Shown here: in pieces, positions 10,391-20,537 of the stretch
Layout of the letters: each line of letters opens with the position of its first letter
How positions within the stretch are numbered: the stretch's first letter is position 1
Source of the DNA: Bremia lactucae
Lineage: Eukaryota > Oomycota > Peronosporomycetes > Peronosporales > Peronosporaceae
Reading direction: 5' to 3'
Assembly: GCF_004359215.1 (NCBI RefSeq)
Contig: NW_027152082.1
Coordinates: forward strand, 81,083-145,082
Length of the DNA: 64,000 bases
The notes under the pieces: generated by a model
The model's database searches: none
The model's input: the letters and a program-made list of their open reading frames with translations, nothing else
Told to the model about the DNA's origin: nothing
Program-made: the position numbers and the translations under genes

Positions 10391-11219
10391 CGCCTAAAAT
10401 CACGTAAGGCATCCCAGGACTGCGCCGCGAAGCGTTCTTCTCGAGCTGATTTAGGCTCAGCGCTTTCTGAGCGGCCCTCCAAAACTAATTTACTAGCTGG
10501 TTCGATGGGCAGAAACGACGAACACTTGCTCGATGTCGTGAAGAAAGTTTTTCCACGAAAAGTTTGATAGATATTTGATTTTTTCAGCCTTGCACGGAGG
10601 CTCGCTCCTGCGAGTGGCAACCGGATTCCGCCACTACGGAATCGACCTTACCAGTCAGTTGACGAGACAATCCTCGTCTCGGAGGTCGACGTGCTCCATT
10701 CTTGCGTGTCTTTTTGCGTCTCGAGCCCCTTCTCGAGACTGGCAAGTCGCTATCGCAGGGACATAATGTAACCCCCATATAGACGTGGGGGCGCAGTCTC
10801 CACCACTACGTTCACAGGCGGATCTACGGGCGGCTCAGTCTCGTTAATCAGAAGCGGGAGCTTGTCGACCGCCTCGAAGTAATCGGAAGCCGCAGCTTAG
10901 CCAAAGTAATTGCATGCGGGAACCGCTGTTCGTTCGCCTGTTATGAATCGGAAGCCTGTGATCAGTCGATTTAGTTGTATGTATTAATCTCTGTTCAACC
11001 GCCTCGTTATAAATCGGGAGCCTCTGCTCAATCGATGTAGCTGTGCTCAATCGATGTAGCTGTATACGGAAACCCCTCTTCTACCGCCTTGTTCATTGGT
11101 TCCATCAGCGGGAACGAACATACCGCGCACAGAGGGCCATCGCTCTCTCTGTGCTGACATCTAGTCGTGGCGAGTTCGTTCACGACCCTGACGTGAGACC
11201 AATCGGACGCCGCAACGAG
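10391..11219 (-). pseudogene. Family E protease-to-RT linker, heavily decayed
   Basis: The position corresponds to the variable linker between protease and reverse transcriptase in Gypsy pol. One short piece (FAAQSWDALRD on the minus strand near 10430) matches the linker motif FAAQGWDALRD of family D at 27690-27720. Otherwise no domain is recognisable. Confidence 0.5.
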
Positions 11220-11760
11220 TAGGTGAGTGGATACATCACTCACGTCATATCCGCTTCGACGCTTGACGGCCAATCGATCTGCGGCTGATACCGTGATAGC
11301 CACGATATCCCAAGAATGTAATCGAATGCGTAGTTCATCTCGTAAATCAAAAACTCATCGTTGCTCGCAAAGCAATCAAAAGTGTATGGCAAATAACTAT
11401 TCTGTGCGAAATACGTTGTGGCTGACCATCGGCAAGCTTAACAATGATGTCACCAGGACCCTCTCGAGCCGTGATGGCAGACGGAGGGAGGGTCAAACTG
11501 GAGGCACAAAGGAAGTTGTTCTGCACCAGAATTCAGCAACGCTCGGAGCAGTCAAGTCACCCCAGCAACGAAGAGACTGGTAATGATCAGTCTCGACTCG
11601 TCGCGCATGGTGGTGGCATTAAAACGACTATGAGTCACTTGCGAGCTGCCACCGGGGTACCTGGAACTCCATTTTTGCCAGTAGGGCGCCCCGCGCTTAC
11701 TGGGATTGCTCGCTTTTTGGCGAGGCCATCGACGACACATCATCTCCTGGTGAGATGGCA
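11220..11760 (-). pseudogene. Family E retropepsin (pseudogene)
   Basis: The minus strand reads LIITSLFVAGV, then LLRALLNSGAEQ, which is the retropepsin active site with the catalytic Asp replaced by Asn (DSGA to NSGA). About 200 bp later comes NYAFDYILGISWLSRYQP, the second half of the RVP_2 fold. A stop and frame changes lie between them. The lost Asp alone would abolish activity. Confidence 0.65.
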
Positions 11761-12560
11761 GAGGTTATGGCCACCGGCGCGGGCGCGCGGCTTACGGCCG
11801 CACGATGGCCTGGTTGCCGCGTCAAAAACTTTTCATCGCGTTTTGACTGCGAATGTCGCGGCGTAGAGTGCTGCCGCGACCACGAAAGGTTTCTATTGCG
11901 TCGAGCTCCATTAGCTCTGGACCAGGCATCTGAGAAGGTAGCGATGCTGCATGTAAATGACGACGCGACAACGTGCCCTCACGAAGCGCGAGGGCAAATG
12001 CTTCTTCGAGGGTCTTCAGCTTAGCACGCGTGAAGCAGTAACGTGTCACATCCTGCTGCATACGGAAGACGAGGACATAAAATTGCGACCCCATGTCGAT
12101 CGGCTGCGTGATGATACAAGAAGCAAGGTGTCGTGTCTTCTAAACGTAATTAAGCATCAACAGCTTGTCCTATCGAAGGGAGAAGAAGTCTGCAACTCGC
12201 TCTGTGGAAGCTCGAGTGTAAGGCGCAGGTCACACTGGATGGCGTCCATCGTGGGAAAGGCGAACTAGTTCGCGACGATTTTCCAATTTTCCAACACCCC
12301 ATTCATTTTCCTTACCTGACAGTCGAGATAGCAAATAGTTGACTTAGGCCGTCGGAGCGTCAATCAATCTTGACGCTATTGCAATGTCAATCTCGCGGAA
12401 TTATCTAATAAGAGGGGCTGGTCCGGACCATTACCGGGGTACGTCGACGTCTCCATCTTATTGTGCTGCGAAGTGCGCAAAAAAGTCGATACTCGCCAAT
12501 TCGCTTCGGCGAGCTCGCGCACCATGTTGGACAGCAGCACGCAGTCGGTCGTGCCCAGCA
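11761..12560 (-). pseudogene. Family E gag (pseudogene)
   Basis: The minus strand from about 12560 reads as a Gypsy gag: a segment near 12400-12320 like ARLTLQ...LLSRLSG of the Retrotrans_gag family, then DVTRYCFTRAKLKTLEEAFA and LALREGTLS (12094-11822), the C-terminal part of the capsid domain. An in-frame zinc knuckle was not clear. Several stops are present. Gag forms the particle shell around the RNA. Confidence 0.6.
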
Positions 12561-12600
12561 GCGATGATACGACGATATCCCCTCATTGGCTAATATCATT

Positions 12601-12615
12601 GGGTCTGGCACCCCA
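12601..12615 (-). promoter_or_regulatory. Primer-binding site of family E
   Basis: TGGGGTGCCAGACCC on the minus strand lies directly inside the short 5' LTR and ends the complement of a tRNA 3' tail (…CCA). The identical site at 6022-6036 sits beside the other LTR. The tRNA identity was not determined. Confidence 0.6.
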
Positions 12616-12616
12616 G

Positions 12617-12709
12617 TAATATAGACCGATAATAAACGACTCGCAGTATCCGCGAATCGGATACTGCGAGTCGTTTATTATCGGTCATAAATTTATGGAC
12701 CCCGCTACA
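12617..12709 (-). repeat. Family E 5' LTR (about 93 bp) with a perfect 29-bp hairpin
   Basis: On the minus strand it starts TGTAGCGGGGTCC at 12709. Bases 12624-12652 and 12658-12686 are exact reverse complements (29 bp, 5-base loop), occupying most of the LTR. The other LTR keeps only part of the stem. An LTR this short is outside the usual range for full Gypsy elements. Confidence 0.6.
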
Positions 12710-13083
12710 CTTGCACTTGCGCTAGCTTGTTAGTAAGTCTCGAAGAAAAGAAATAGTGGTACTAGATTTGTTTAGATTATTGCGCAGCCGTATACCTCGA
12801 AGCAAAGATTCATAGAAGTATATGTAGGATGGGCACCTAGTCGCTGTATGTATTAATATTCTTTAACATATTTACAGCTTAAAATTACATTATGTAAAAA
12901 TTATATTTTACATTATAATTTAGCTAAATCGCGTCTCACATTTATAAATTTATTTATTTTCTTGCCAAATTATACTATCAAGCATTTTAATAAAAACTGA
13001 TTATTGGAAAGCATTTTGAACCAACTTAATTTGGAATTATTCTCGTTTTTCGAACACAATTCTTTGACGACAAATTTTAAACA
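12710..13083. other. AT-rich upstream region of the Fe-S gene
   Basis: AT-rich, with no coding relation seen. It lies directly upstream of the start codon at 13084 and probably holds its promoter and 5' leader. No specific site could be supported. Confidence 0.45.
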
Positions 13084-15334
13084 ATGGCTCTAACAAGCGC
13101 AGCTCTCACGGTGCTACCTCGTCACTCAATGCGTCGCTTAGAACGCGCAATATCAATGCGTCAGACAGCTCATATGGAGACGCAAGTACTAAATAAATTG
13201 CGCTGCATATCGGATGGATTGGGACTAGGTGATATCGTGTCGCTAGGACACGTCAAGGTGGAGTGGTAGCAAATGCATTAAAGCTACATTTCATAAAATT
13301 AATAATGTTGCAGGATCTTCGTATTGTGGACAATGACGGAATCGTTTCATGTAGGATTGAATCGCCCTCAGCTGTGTTGATGGAGATGGCGCAGCAGGTT
13401 GGCACACTTGCATTCACTGCAGAACCATTCCAGAAACTTAAAATTTTTTATTGATTTAGTGGAAAAACAAAGCGGAGCTGCTAGTAAGTGAACTCGAGTG
13501 GGTTAAAGCCACAGACTTCAAAATTTCGAAATCTCGACCGCGTAATGCTAGAACAGGCCGCTTTTCATCGTTGACTCATGTATCGGACATCATTGCAGTT
13601 TCAAGTTGCAAAGGGGGAGTAGGAAAATCAACAGTGGCGGTAAATCTTGCTTACAGGTGGGACGCAATAAACGGATTCAAACATTACTTACAATCTGAAC
13701 TGCACTGCAGTTTATCAAAATTTGGAGCTCGAGTAGGGATTCTTGATGCTGACATTTATGGACCAAGTCTGCCCACGATGGTGTCGCCTGCGAATAGTAC
13801 GATTCGCCAGTCAAAATTAGCCAAGCACTTGGTTGAGCCAGTGGAGTACGAGGGTGTAAAATGCATGTCGTTTGGCTTTGTAAATCGACGAGCTGCTCCT
13901 GGTGCTGGAGGTACGTTCTAGCTCGTTGATTTCCGAACAGATATCTGTAACTTGTTGCGCAGGAGTTGGAGCTGCTGTGATGCGCGGTCCTATGGTTTCA
14001 AAACTTATCAATCAACTCATTATTGGCACTGAATGGGGCGACCTTGACTATTTGGTGGTAGATATGCCACCAGGTACTGGAGATATTCAAATTTCACTTT
14101 CACAGCAGATGGCCATCTCTGCTGCAGTAGTCGTGACAACGCCTCAAAGGCTTAGGTATACATTGTATAGAATTCTGATATATGGCGCATACTAACTTTT
14201 TTGGTTAATGTTGTTCTATTTGTCTTAGCTTTATTGATGTAGAAAAAGGCATAGCGATGTTCAATGACTTAAAGGTGTGGACAATTTATCGGTACAAGTA
14301 ACACCTCGAGTTACTTGACAATCTTTTTTCGCAGATTAAAACGGTTGCAGTGGTAGAAAATATGTCCTACTTTGATTGCCTCCATGGGCAAAGACATCAG
14401 CCGTTTGGTCAGTAGCTTACAATTTATGCATAGGGTTATTGCATTCTCATCAATGATCTTGAGCAGGTCCGGGTCATACACAGGAGCTAGTTAAAAATTA
14501 TAACATTAAACATGTCTTCAAGCTGCCAATCTCTGAGCATTTCAGCTCCTCCGCAGACTCTGGACGGTGCGTATATCATCAAGCATATGCACACTTACAG
14601 AATTCTGTAATTTGGATACCATGATTGTGATGCAGCCCATTTGTCTTGTCTGGAATTTCTCTAGCAGAAGAAAAAACTTATGAATCGTTAGCGACAACAG
14701 TAAGCCTGGATGAAAATCATATGTTTCTTGGGCTTTAACTAATTGCAAGTTATTGTAAAAAAAGATTGCAAAGGAAATTGTAATTCTTAAGCACAAAGTT
14801 CGTCCAGCACCAGAAATGAATTATGACCGAGACCGCGGCATCGTTCTCCGCATATTTAACTCCACTGAAGCAACAGAAGCTTTGCTTCACCCTGCTGATC
14901 TCCGAGCGCGGTAAAATGACTTTTTTTTGCTTTAATGTTAGTATTTTACCTCATAACGCGTTTTTTAGATGCCGTTGTGCTGAATGCATTGATGAATTCA
15001 CTGGTAGCCAGGTACGATTGTGGTCAGCAGACTAAAATTCTTGCATTTTCCTCGAATCTATAGCCAATTTTTTTTCTTTATTTGATAACCATTTGCTACG
15101 TAGATCTTGAATTTAGCAACAATTCCAGACGACATATATCCCACCGTTGTTGAGCAAAAAGTATGATAATCTACACCTTACGTCTTTCATGAACGAACAG
15201 CTAAATCTGTCTATGCTTTACATTAGGGGAATTATGCAATTGCGGTGACATGGAGTGACGGCCACTCTTCGTCACTATACACGTACGACGAACTCACGGC
15301 GCTAATTGTTGAGTTTGCTGCTAAGTCGGAATGA
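13084..15334 (+). CDS. HCF101: HCF101/Mrp-type iron-sulfur cluster P-loop protein
   Basis: Thirteen exons joined at GT-AG borders: 13084-13257, 13314-13397, 13460-13656, 13711-13910, 13963-14155, 14229-14274, 14335-14407, 14467-14566, 14636-14699, 14765-14910, 14969-15011, 15104-15160, 15227-15334. They give one open frame of 494 aa. Order of domains: a MIP18/DUF59 domain (about 35-110; [12 protein letters not shown]), a Mrp/NBP35-like P-loop ATPase (about 125-365; Walker [41 protein letters not shown]) and a C-terminal DUF971 domain ([21 protein letters not shown]). This trio is the HCF101 layout; family members carry and hand over 4Fe-4S clusters. The basic N-terminus with few acids may be a mitochondrial targeting peptide (inference). 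The acceptor before exon 10 (AAAAAAAG) is atypical. Flanked on both sides by retrotransposons. Confidence 0.88.
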
Positions 15335-15469
15335 TATTCTAAAGACGATAACTTTAACTATACTCTTCCTTGACATAAAAATGACATTGAATTTTATCAT
15401 TTTCTTTTTAACAAAACGTTCAAAAGTGTACAAATATATATTCTTCTACTAAATTAAATAAAGGGGGCC
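15335..15469. other. 3' flank of the Fe-S gene
   Basis: AT-rich, presumably 3' untranslated region and spacer. Nothing else recognised. Confidence 0.4.
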
Positions 15470-15856
15470 GTTGGTATTCACTCGAGTGCGACCTTCAATG
15501 CAAGTACGCGCATTATGGCCCTTTCTATTGCAGCTCCTGCATCGACGTCGGAGGGGGCCTCTAACTAATTTCCAACGCGCTCAAACTGGAAAGGATCACG
15601 TCACACCAATCCTGTTGGCCCTCCTCTTGTCTGGATCATTACGGGGTCACGCATGGTACCATCCGAAACCTGCAGTACATGGTCAAGCAATACCCTTTTT
15701 CAATGATTATTAGCAATCTAGAAAGCGGAGAATCTGACTATTGAGTGGTAGTGGTTGCTAAAATTGAGTGAATATTGATTTCCGTCAATTTATGTTAATT
15801 TTAGCCAATGAATTAGAGGGTGAGTGAATACTGTCAAAAGGTGAGTGAATACTAAC
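15470..15856 (-). mobile_element. Short DNA-transposon remnant with zinc-knuckle coding end
   Basis: The ends are GTTGGTATTCACTC (15470-15483) and the reverse complement of GAGTGAATACTAAC (15843-15856), 13 of 14 bases agreeing. A second GAGTGAATACTG copy lies at about 15822. Near the left end the minus strand reads CRSCNRKGHNARTC, a CX2CX4HX4C zinc knuckle as found at the C-terminus of MULE/FAR1-type transposases. The rest has no transposase core, so this looks like an internally deleted non-autonomous derivative. The target duplication is unclear because a family A LTR abuts the right end. Confidence 0.45.
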
Positions 15857-15927
15857 TGTAACGGGGTGTATCGTTACATGTAATCAACAAATAAAGGTTG
15901 TTAATTGATATTATCGAAAGGGTAGAT
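15857..15927 (+). repeat. 71-bp extra copy of the family A LTR head
   Basis: Starts TGTAACGGGGTGTATCG and runs parallel to the LTR that begins at 15928, then stops. It is a tandem duplication of the LTR start or the stub of an older LTR. Confidence 0.7.
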
Positions 15928-16127
15928 TGTAACGGGGTGTATCGTTACATGAAATTAACACTTAAAGGTTGTTAATTAATATATTATCTAAAAGGTAGAT
16001 AATATTTGGAGGATATTACTTTATGTAGTAATGTTCAAAATTCTTATCCATAAATAGGTATAGACCATTATATCTATTTATTCCGCAGACTAATCAGCGG
16101 TAGAGGTAATCAAAGAGAGTTACAGAT
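15928..16127 (+). repeat. Family A 5' LTR, 3' part deleted
   Basis: TGTAACGGGGTGTATCGTTACA start. It agrees with the reverse complement of 200-399 up to GAGAGTTACAG and then departs. The primer-binding site is lost with the deleted part. Confidence 0.8.
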
Positions 16128-16129
16128 CC

Positions 16130-16800
16130 ATTCAGCCATCGTCAAGTTCATACAACATGAACTTGACGAAGCGAAGGAGAAGGTAGCCTTGCTTAATAAG
16201 CAAGGCTCTCAACAGGCAGAATTGTTGAGGTTACAACAGGTATAGACCCCTGTACCTGAAATGACGCACACGCGTCTTCCCAAAGACGCGTGTGCGTCTA
16301 AAGATTGACATCTCTAGTATAGGGGAGTCGAAGAAGACTCCTTCTTGAGATGGTTTGTCGAGTTGGACGATGCCATAAGGGCACGTCACATCATCGAAGA
16401 GCAAATGCAAGTCGCATTCGCTCAATCAAATTTAGCAGGTCGTGCCAAAACTTGGGCATTGGGCCTTAAGTTGCGCGACCCATACGTCTTTGGGTCGCTA
16501 GAGGCTTTTAAAGCCCGGCTCAAACAGACGTTTGAACCACCAAGGGCTGAGTTCAGAGCTCGTTCAGAGCTTCTGAAACTCAAGCAAGGCAAGCGTGGTG
16601 TTCACGCATATGCCCAGCACATACGACTCTTAGCGAGTTGTATAACAAATAACCCAGTTCATGAACACACGTTGATTACGGTGTTCATGCAAGGTCTTAC
16701 GGATGGTCCCGTGAAGACCCACCTGTTCCGCGCTGTCAAAAGTTAGGTCACTACGCTCATGAGTGTAGTGCCTCACGCCAGTACTGAAAGGTACTGAACG
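16130..16800 (+). pseudogene. Family A gag (pseudogene)
   Basis: From about 16290 the frame reads like a Retrotrans_gag domain: FLRWFVELDDAIRARHI, then AGRAKTWALGLKL, then FEPPRAEFRARSELLKLKQG, LITVFMQGLTDGPVKTHLF. It ends at a stop at 16744-16746. Just beyond, another frame shows GHYAHECS, the second half of a CCHC zinc knuckle whose first two cysteines were lost in a deletion. Stops upstream near 16245 and 16300 break the N-terminal part. Closely related to the family C gag at 52660. Confidence 0.75.
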
Positions 16801-17019
16801 TAACTATGGACCGATTGCCGAAAAGGGCAACGGTCGCGGTTCCGACGTTGTTGCGAAATCGCAAAAACGGTCTAGGTCAGTAGGGGTGCAACGCCCTACT
16901 GATCCAGCAACCTCAATAGAATTTGCAAATCTCTTGACAAAAGTTGCTCCAGGTACACAATTATAATATGTCTCCACCTGGCGATGAGGTATCCCTCATC
17001 ACCTTGATGTTAAAAGTGA

Positions 17020-17131
17020 CAAATGATTGTCACTGGGGCATCGAATAACTTCATTCGTCGCCAGTCACTAGAGGGTCGTAGGCTCAAATATGTTGAGCGC
17101 GACATGACTCCAACGAGGATGACGGTGCGTC
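17020..17131 (+). pseudogene. Family A retropepsin, start only
   Basis: Reads MIVTGASNNFIRRQSLEGRR, the active-site region of the protease with V in the place of the catalytic Asp of DTGA. It runs into the scaffold gap. Confidence 0.65.
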
Positions 17132-17231
17132 NNNNNNNNNNNNNNNNNNNNNNNNNNNNNNNNNNNNNNNNNNNNNNNNNNNNNNNNNNNNNNNNNNNNN
17201 NNNNNNNNNNNNNNNNNNNNNNNNNNNNNNN
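17132..17231. other. Scaffold gap of 100 N
   Basis: Exactly 100 undefined bases, the usual placeholder for a gap of unknown size. The rest of the protease, the reverse transcriptase and the first half of RNase H are expected here (over 1.5 kb in related elements), so the true gap is almost surely larger than 100 bp. Confidence 0.95.
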
Positions 17232-17510
17232 CTAAATTTCGGGTCAATCTCCTCGGAGATAGACCGTTCGTCGTATATACGGACCATGCGTCATTACACA
17301 CGGCCGTAAACAGCCCACATCTCTCGCAAAGAATGGCGAGGTGGCTATCCTTCTTCGCGGAGTATAACTTCTCCGTGGAATATAAACCAGAACGACCTAA
17401 TGTCGTCGCTGATGCGTTATCACGCCGATCCGATTTCGAGCCGGCTGCGCACTCCAACAGTGAAATAATCCCCATTACAAGTGTTCCGTCATCAACCTTT
17501 TTTATGACAT
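17232..17510 (+). pseudogene. Family A RNase H, C-terminal half
   Basis: Open from the gap: FVVYTDHASLHTAVNSPHLS with a catalytic Asp, RMARWLSFFAEYNFSVEY, and the end signature VVADALSRRSDFEP. It stops at 17508-17510. No damage within the visible part. Confidence 0.85.
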
Positions 17511-17539
17511 AAAGAAAACCTACACAGAAGATAAAGACC

Positions 17540-18735
17540 TTCTGCGTTAAATGGATCATCTGATGAATCCATCCAATAAATCTTTTAAAGATTTACCGGC
17601 TTTATATCGATCGTCATCCGATCGATACCCAACACGCAACGGCTTACTGTACTACATAGCCGTTGCCGGCGACACTCCACGTGTCGTCGTCCCTACTCAC
17701 AATGGTTTGCGCTTGCGCAACAAGTGGGCATCGTGGACGTGAGAAAACTTATCTCACAGTAAGTCGCGACTTTTACTGGCCCCGCCAGTATCATGTCGTG
17801 CGCAAGTACATTCGTGCTTGCGAGGTATGTCAACGGGTGAAGCCTAGTCCTTCATTCCGTGCACCTCTCCAACCTCTACCACTTCCGGTAGAATCTATGG
17901 ACTTCGTCCTCAGATTTCCCGAAGGCGATCACAAAAACGATGAAATACTTGTTTTTGTAGACGATTCAGCAAGATGGTACATCTTGTTGCGTGTCTTTAT
18001 CGACATGGTATTCAAATTCCACGGTTTACCGTGTAAATTGGTCTCAGATTGGGATCCACAACGGCGGAGTTTTGGCAATCTGTGTTTCAATCTCTCGGAA
18101 CACAGCTGACTATGTCAACTTCTGATCATCCAGAGACAGATGGTCAGACGGAACGCTTAAAATCGCGTCCTTGAAGAAAAACTTCGAGGTTAGATCCAAT
18201 CTTATCCGAAATGGAGCTTGTTTTTACCATTGATCGAATTCGCAATCAACAATTCGTTGCATGCGTTTACAACGCATACCCACCCATTTAGAGGGATCCT
18301 CTAGTTTAAGAAGGGGACTCGCACGAGCAAAACCATTTCTCATACTCATCACGCGTCAAAGTTACCAACGACGCGAGTGATGTCGATGTCAAAGCAATCG
18401 ACATCGAAGATGAGAAATATCTCATGGCAGTGCACATAAAGCGCACTAGAAAAGACAAAACAAATGAGTTAGCAGAAGAGTTTCTGCTAACTTGAGAATC
18501 AATAATCCGTTCGTTCAGGATTCCATTGCTAACGCAGTCGACCGACAGAAACAGAATGCAGACAAACATGGAAGAGCAAATGTTCATTCATTTAAAATTA
18601 ATGATCTAGTGCTACTCTCTACGGTAAACTTACCTAAGCGATTAGTCACTAATGTGAGTAGCAGTAAACTACTACCAAAGCTCATTGGCCATTCCGTGTA
18701 CTGCATCGCAAATACAATGCGTGCACAATAAAATT
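17540..18735 (+). pseudogene. Family A integrase (pseudogene)
   Basis: The zinc-binding domain is split by a frame change at about 17745 (GHRGREKTYLTV, then ACEVCQRVKPSPSF). The core follows: ESMDFVLRFPEGDH, ILVFVDDSARW, then FHGLPCKLVSDWDPQRR, where the usual DRDPRFT is altered to DWDPQRR. A TSDHPETDGQTERL segment in another frame (about 18115-18160) has the glutamate. The C-terminal domain is at 18500-18700 (DRQKQNADKHGRANV, NDLVLLSTVNLPK). Stops and frame changes make it inactive. Confidence 0.75.
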
Positions 18736-19149
18736 GCCACGTAGGATGCGACCGCATTCTACGTTTTGCGTTGGTCGGCTCCGCCCGTGCCATCAATACG
18801 CGGTTTCCTCCGACGACGGATTTGACCACCCTTTTTAAGAATCCCTAAAAGATTCTTGTGGTCACGAACCAGATTCTCATGCTAAATCTGGAAATAATCA
18901 TGCCGAATCCGAAGTTCCTCGAAATCGCGATGAGTTGACAATAGCTCGTCACGAAGAGCATGATACTTTCGTTCGTCCTCCAACATTGAGTACACACATA
19001 TCGAACGGTCTTCTAACCGTTCGATGTGGTGAGCCTGCACCGTCTGCTCCAACGAGTGACGCTTCCGCGCTCGTGCTCAAGACCCTCGTCCACTCCACGG
19101 AGGTAGCGGTCGAGTTTGTCGATCTTCGACTCTAGATCCGACACACAGT

Positions 19150-19440
19150 TCGGATCTAATTTTTCTTGTTCCAACACAACCATTGGTGGATTTTCACGGT
19201 GGTCAAGGTTTTTTTGTGGAACGTATCCAGAACCACCGTGATGTGAAGGGGAAGCGAACGAGTCATCTGGTTCGCTGGCTCTGTTATCCACCTTCGCATG
19301 ACAACTGGGAGCCTCGCTGCCAGCTGGTTGTTGACGTTGAGGGCCTCGTCCGTCGGTATGACGAGATCCGTCGGAAAACACGCACCCCTGGGGCATGTAA
19401 ATCGATTGCAAAACGTCAATCGCATCGCGCATCTCGATAG
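19150..19440 (+). pseudogene. Family A chromodomain at the integrase C-terminus
   Basis: The frame at 19183 reads GFFVERIQNHRDV, then TSHLVRWLCYPPSHDNWEP, then LVRRYDEI: the three strands and helix of a chromodomain, with W and Y where aromatic cage residues are expected. Chromodomains of Gypsy integrases bind methylated histone tails and bias insertion. This marks the element as a chromovirus-type Gypsy. Confidence 0.75.
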
Positions 19441-20204
19441 AGATGCGAGCCCTTCGCCAGGGCAAAGAAAGGGAATAGATATCCCCTTTTACTCGCTTCG
19501 TGTTGTCAACACAACATGGACACGGATCACCCCACGTGAGGCATGGAAGTCCTGCCTCACGAGACAACCGATGCAATTTATACCTTGTACCAGTTGGAGT
19601 TCGTTTCTCAAACTTAAAACGAATCGCGTTAAGTCTTTGGAGCCAGTCTTCGCGTCCAATGTCTTTGACATCGCGAATAAACGCGCTCCAGGCTTCCATC
19701 ACCGATATTTTATTGTTGCCACTATACCATCGATGCTCAAGAAAAGCATCGAGATAAAAATCTTTCTCAGAGCGAAAGTTCTTCGCGCTGGGATCAAGGC
19801 CATGCAGCTCTGTCGAAATAAATAAAGGATTTTATTGTGAGGAGTTGTCTCTCCAAACAAGCTACTGAATAGCCGTTCGAGCAAAAGCAACGGCTTTTTC
19901 TCAGGGGCAAAAAGAAACATTTTAGTGTCCGCACTCTCCTGAGTGGTAACCGCTAAAGCAGGGGTTCCGCAAGAACTTTTATTACGATGGCTTGCGCCAT
20001 CGTCATCACTACCCACCGGGATGAGTGCGGGTGACGGCACGGGAGACGGTGCTAGCGATGAGGCATCATCGGCATCGTCGGAACCAAGCATGGTATAGCA
20101 AACGCTATTAGCACGTCTGTCCGATGGAGCCTTTTCATTCGAAGGCTCATAGTCAGCGCCTGACGACGATCAGGCGACTGTTCTGCTCTACCCGAGTCGG
20201 CCAT
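19440..20204 (-). pseudogene. Antisense ORF region of family A, between pol and 3' LTR
   Basis: The minus strand from the ATG at 20204 downward has three overlapping frames that together look like one damaged protein. A Ser/Pro/Asp-rich start (GSDDADDASSLAPSPVPSP) is followed by a frame with KDFYLDAFLEHRW and AWSAFIRDVKDIGREDW, then LQRLNAIRFKFEKRTPTG and SREAGLPCLTWGDPC. The last frame stays open for 229 codons (19702-19013) and overlaps the chromodomain on the other strand. I do not recognise the family. Equivalent positions in families B and D also hold antisense frames. It could be non-coding sequence that happens to stay open, so confidence is moderate. Confidence 0.5.
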
Positions 20205-20537
20205 TTTGTCCGATTCGTGTTCTTAGTCGACCTCCAAAGAGGGGTCGCATTCACTAGGTGACTCACCACGTGCACTTGCAACATCTAGTGTTGCGGGAGA
20301 AGATGATACTACGGCAGACGAAACATCTGCCGCAAGAGACAATAATACGTCGCCCGCGGCTGCATGTACCGCAGCCGAAGGCGCCGCACTATTCGTATAC
20401 CGCATGGACTTGTTAACCATGCGATTTAATTGAAAATGATGGTTCTGACCAATCAACATCGTTTTCAATTAAGTGGTCATATAGTGACCACTCTATTCAA
20501 TGACAGTCAGAGTGATTGTCGCTTAAGGGAGGGGTGA

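Larger units (their letters stand above)
6038..12709 (-). mobile_element. Family E Ty3/Gypsy retrotransposon, very short LTRs, decayed coding region
   Basis: Reading the minus strand from 12709: short LTR, primer-binding site, gag, protease, reverse transcriptase, RNase H, integrase, start of a chromodomain, purine tract, short LTR. This is the Ty3/Gypsy gene order. All coding parts carry stops and frame changes. The LTRs (12617-12709 and 6038-6155) share TGTARYGGGG starts and a block containing GGATACTGCGAGTC. Total length is about 6.7 kb. Confidence 0.75.

Noticed and set aside
16264..16296. Hairpin ACGCGTCTTCCCAAAGACGCGT as a terminator
   Set aside because: Inside eukaryotic gag coding debris; no reason to read it as a bacterial-type terminator.
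17023..17559. Open frames of 67-163 codons that pass through the N run on both strands
   Set aside because: The gap contributes undefined codons, so their length is artificial. The plus-strand protease start and RNase H on either side explain the coding signal.
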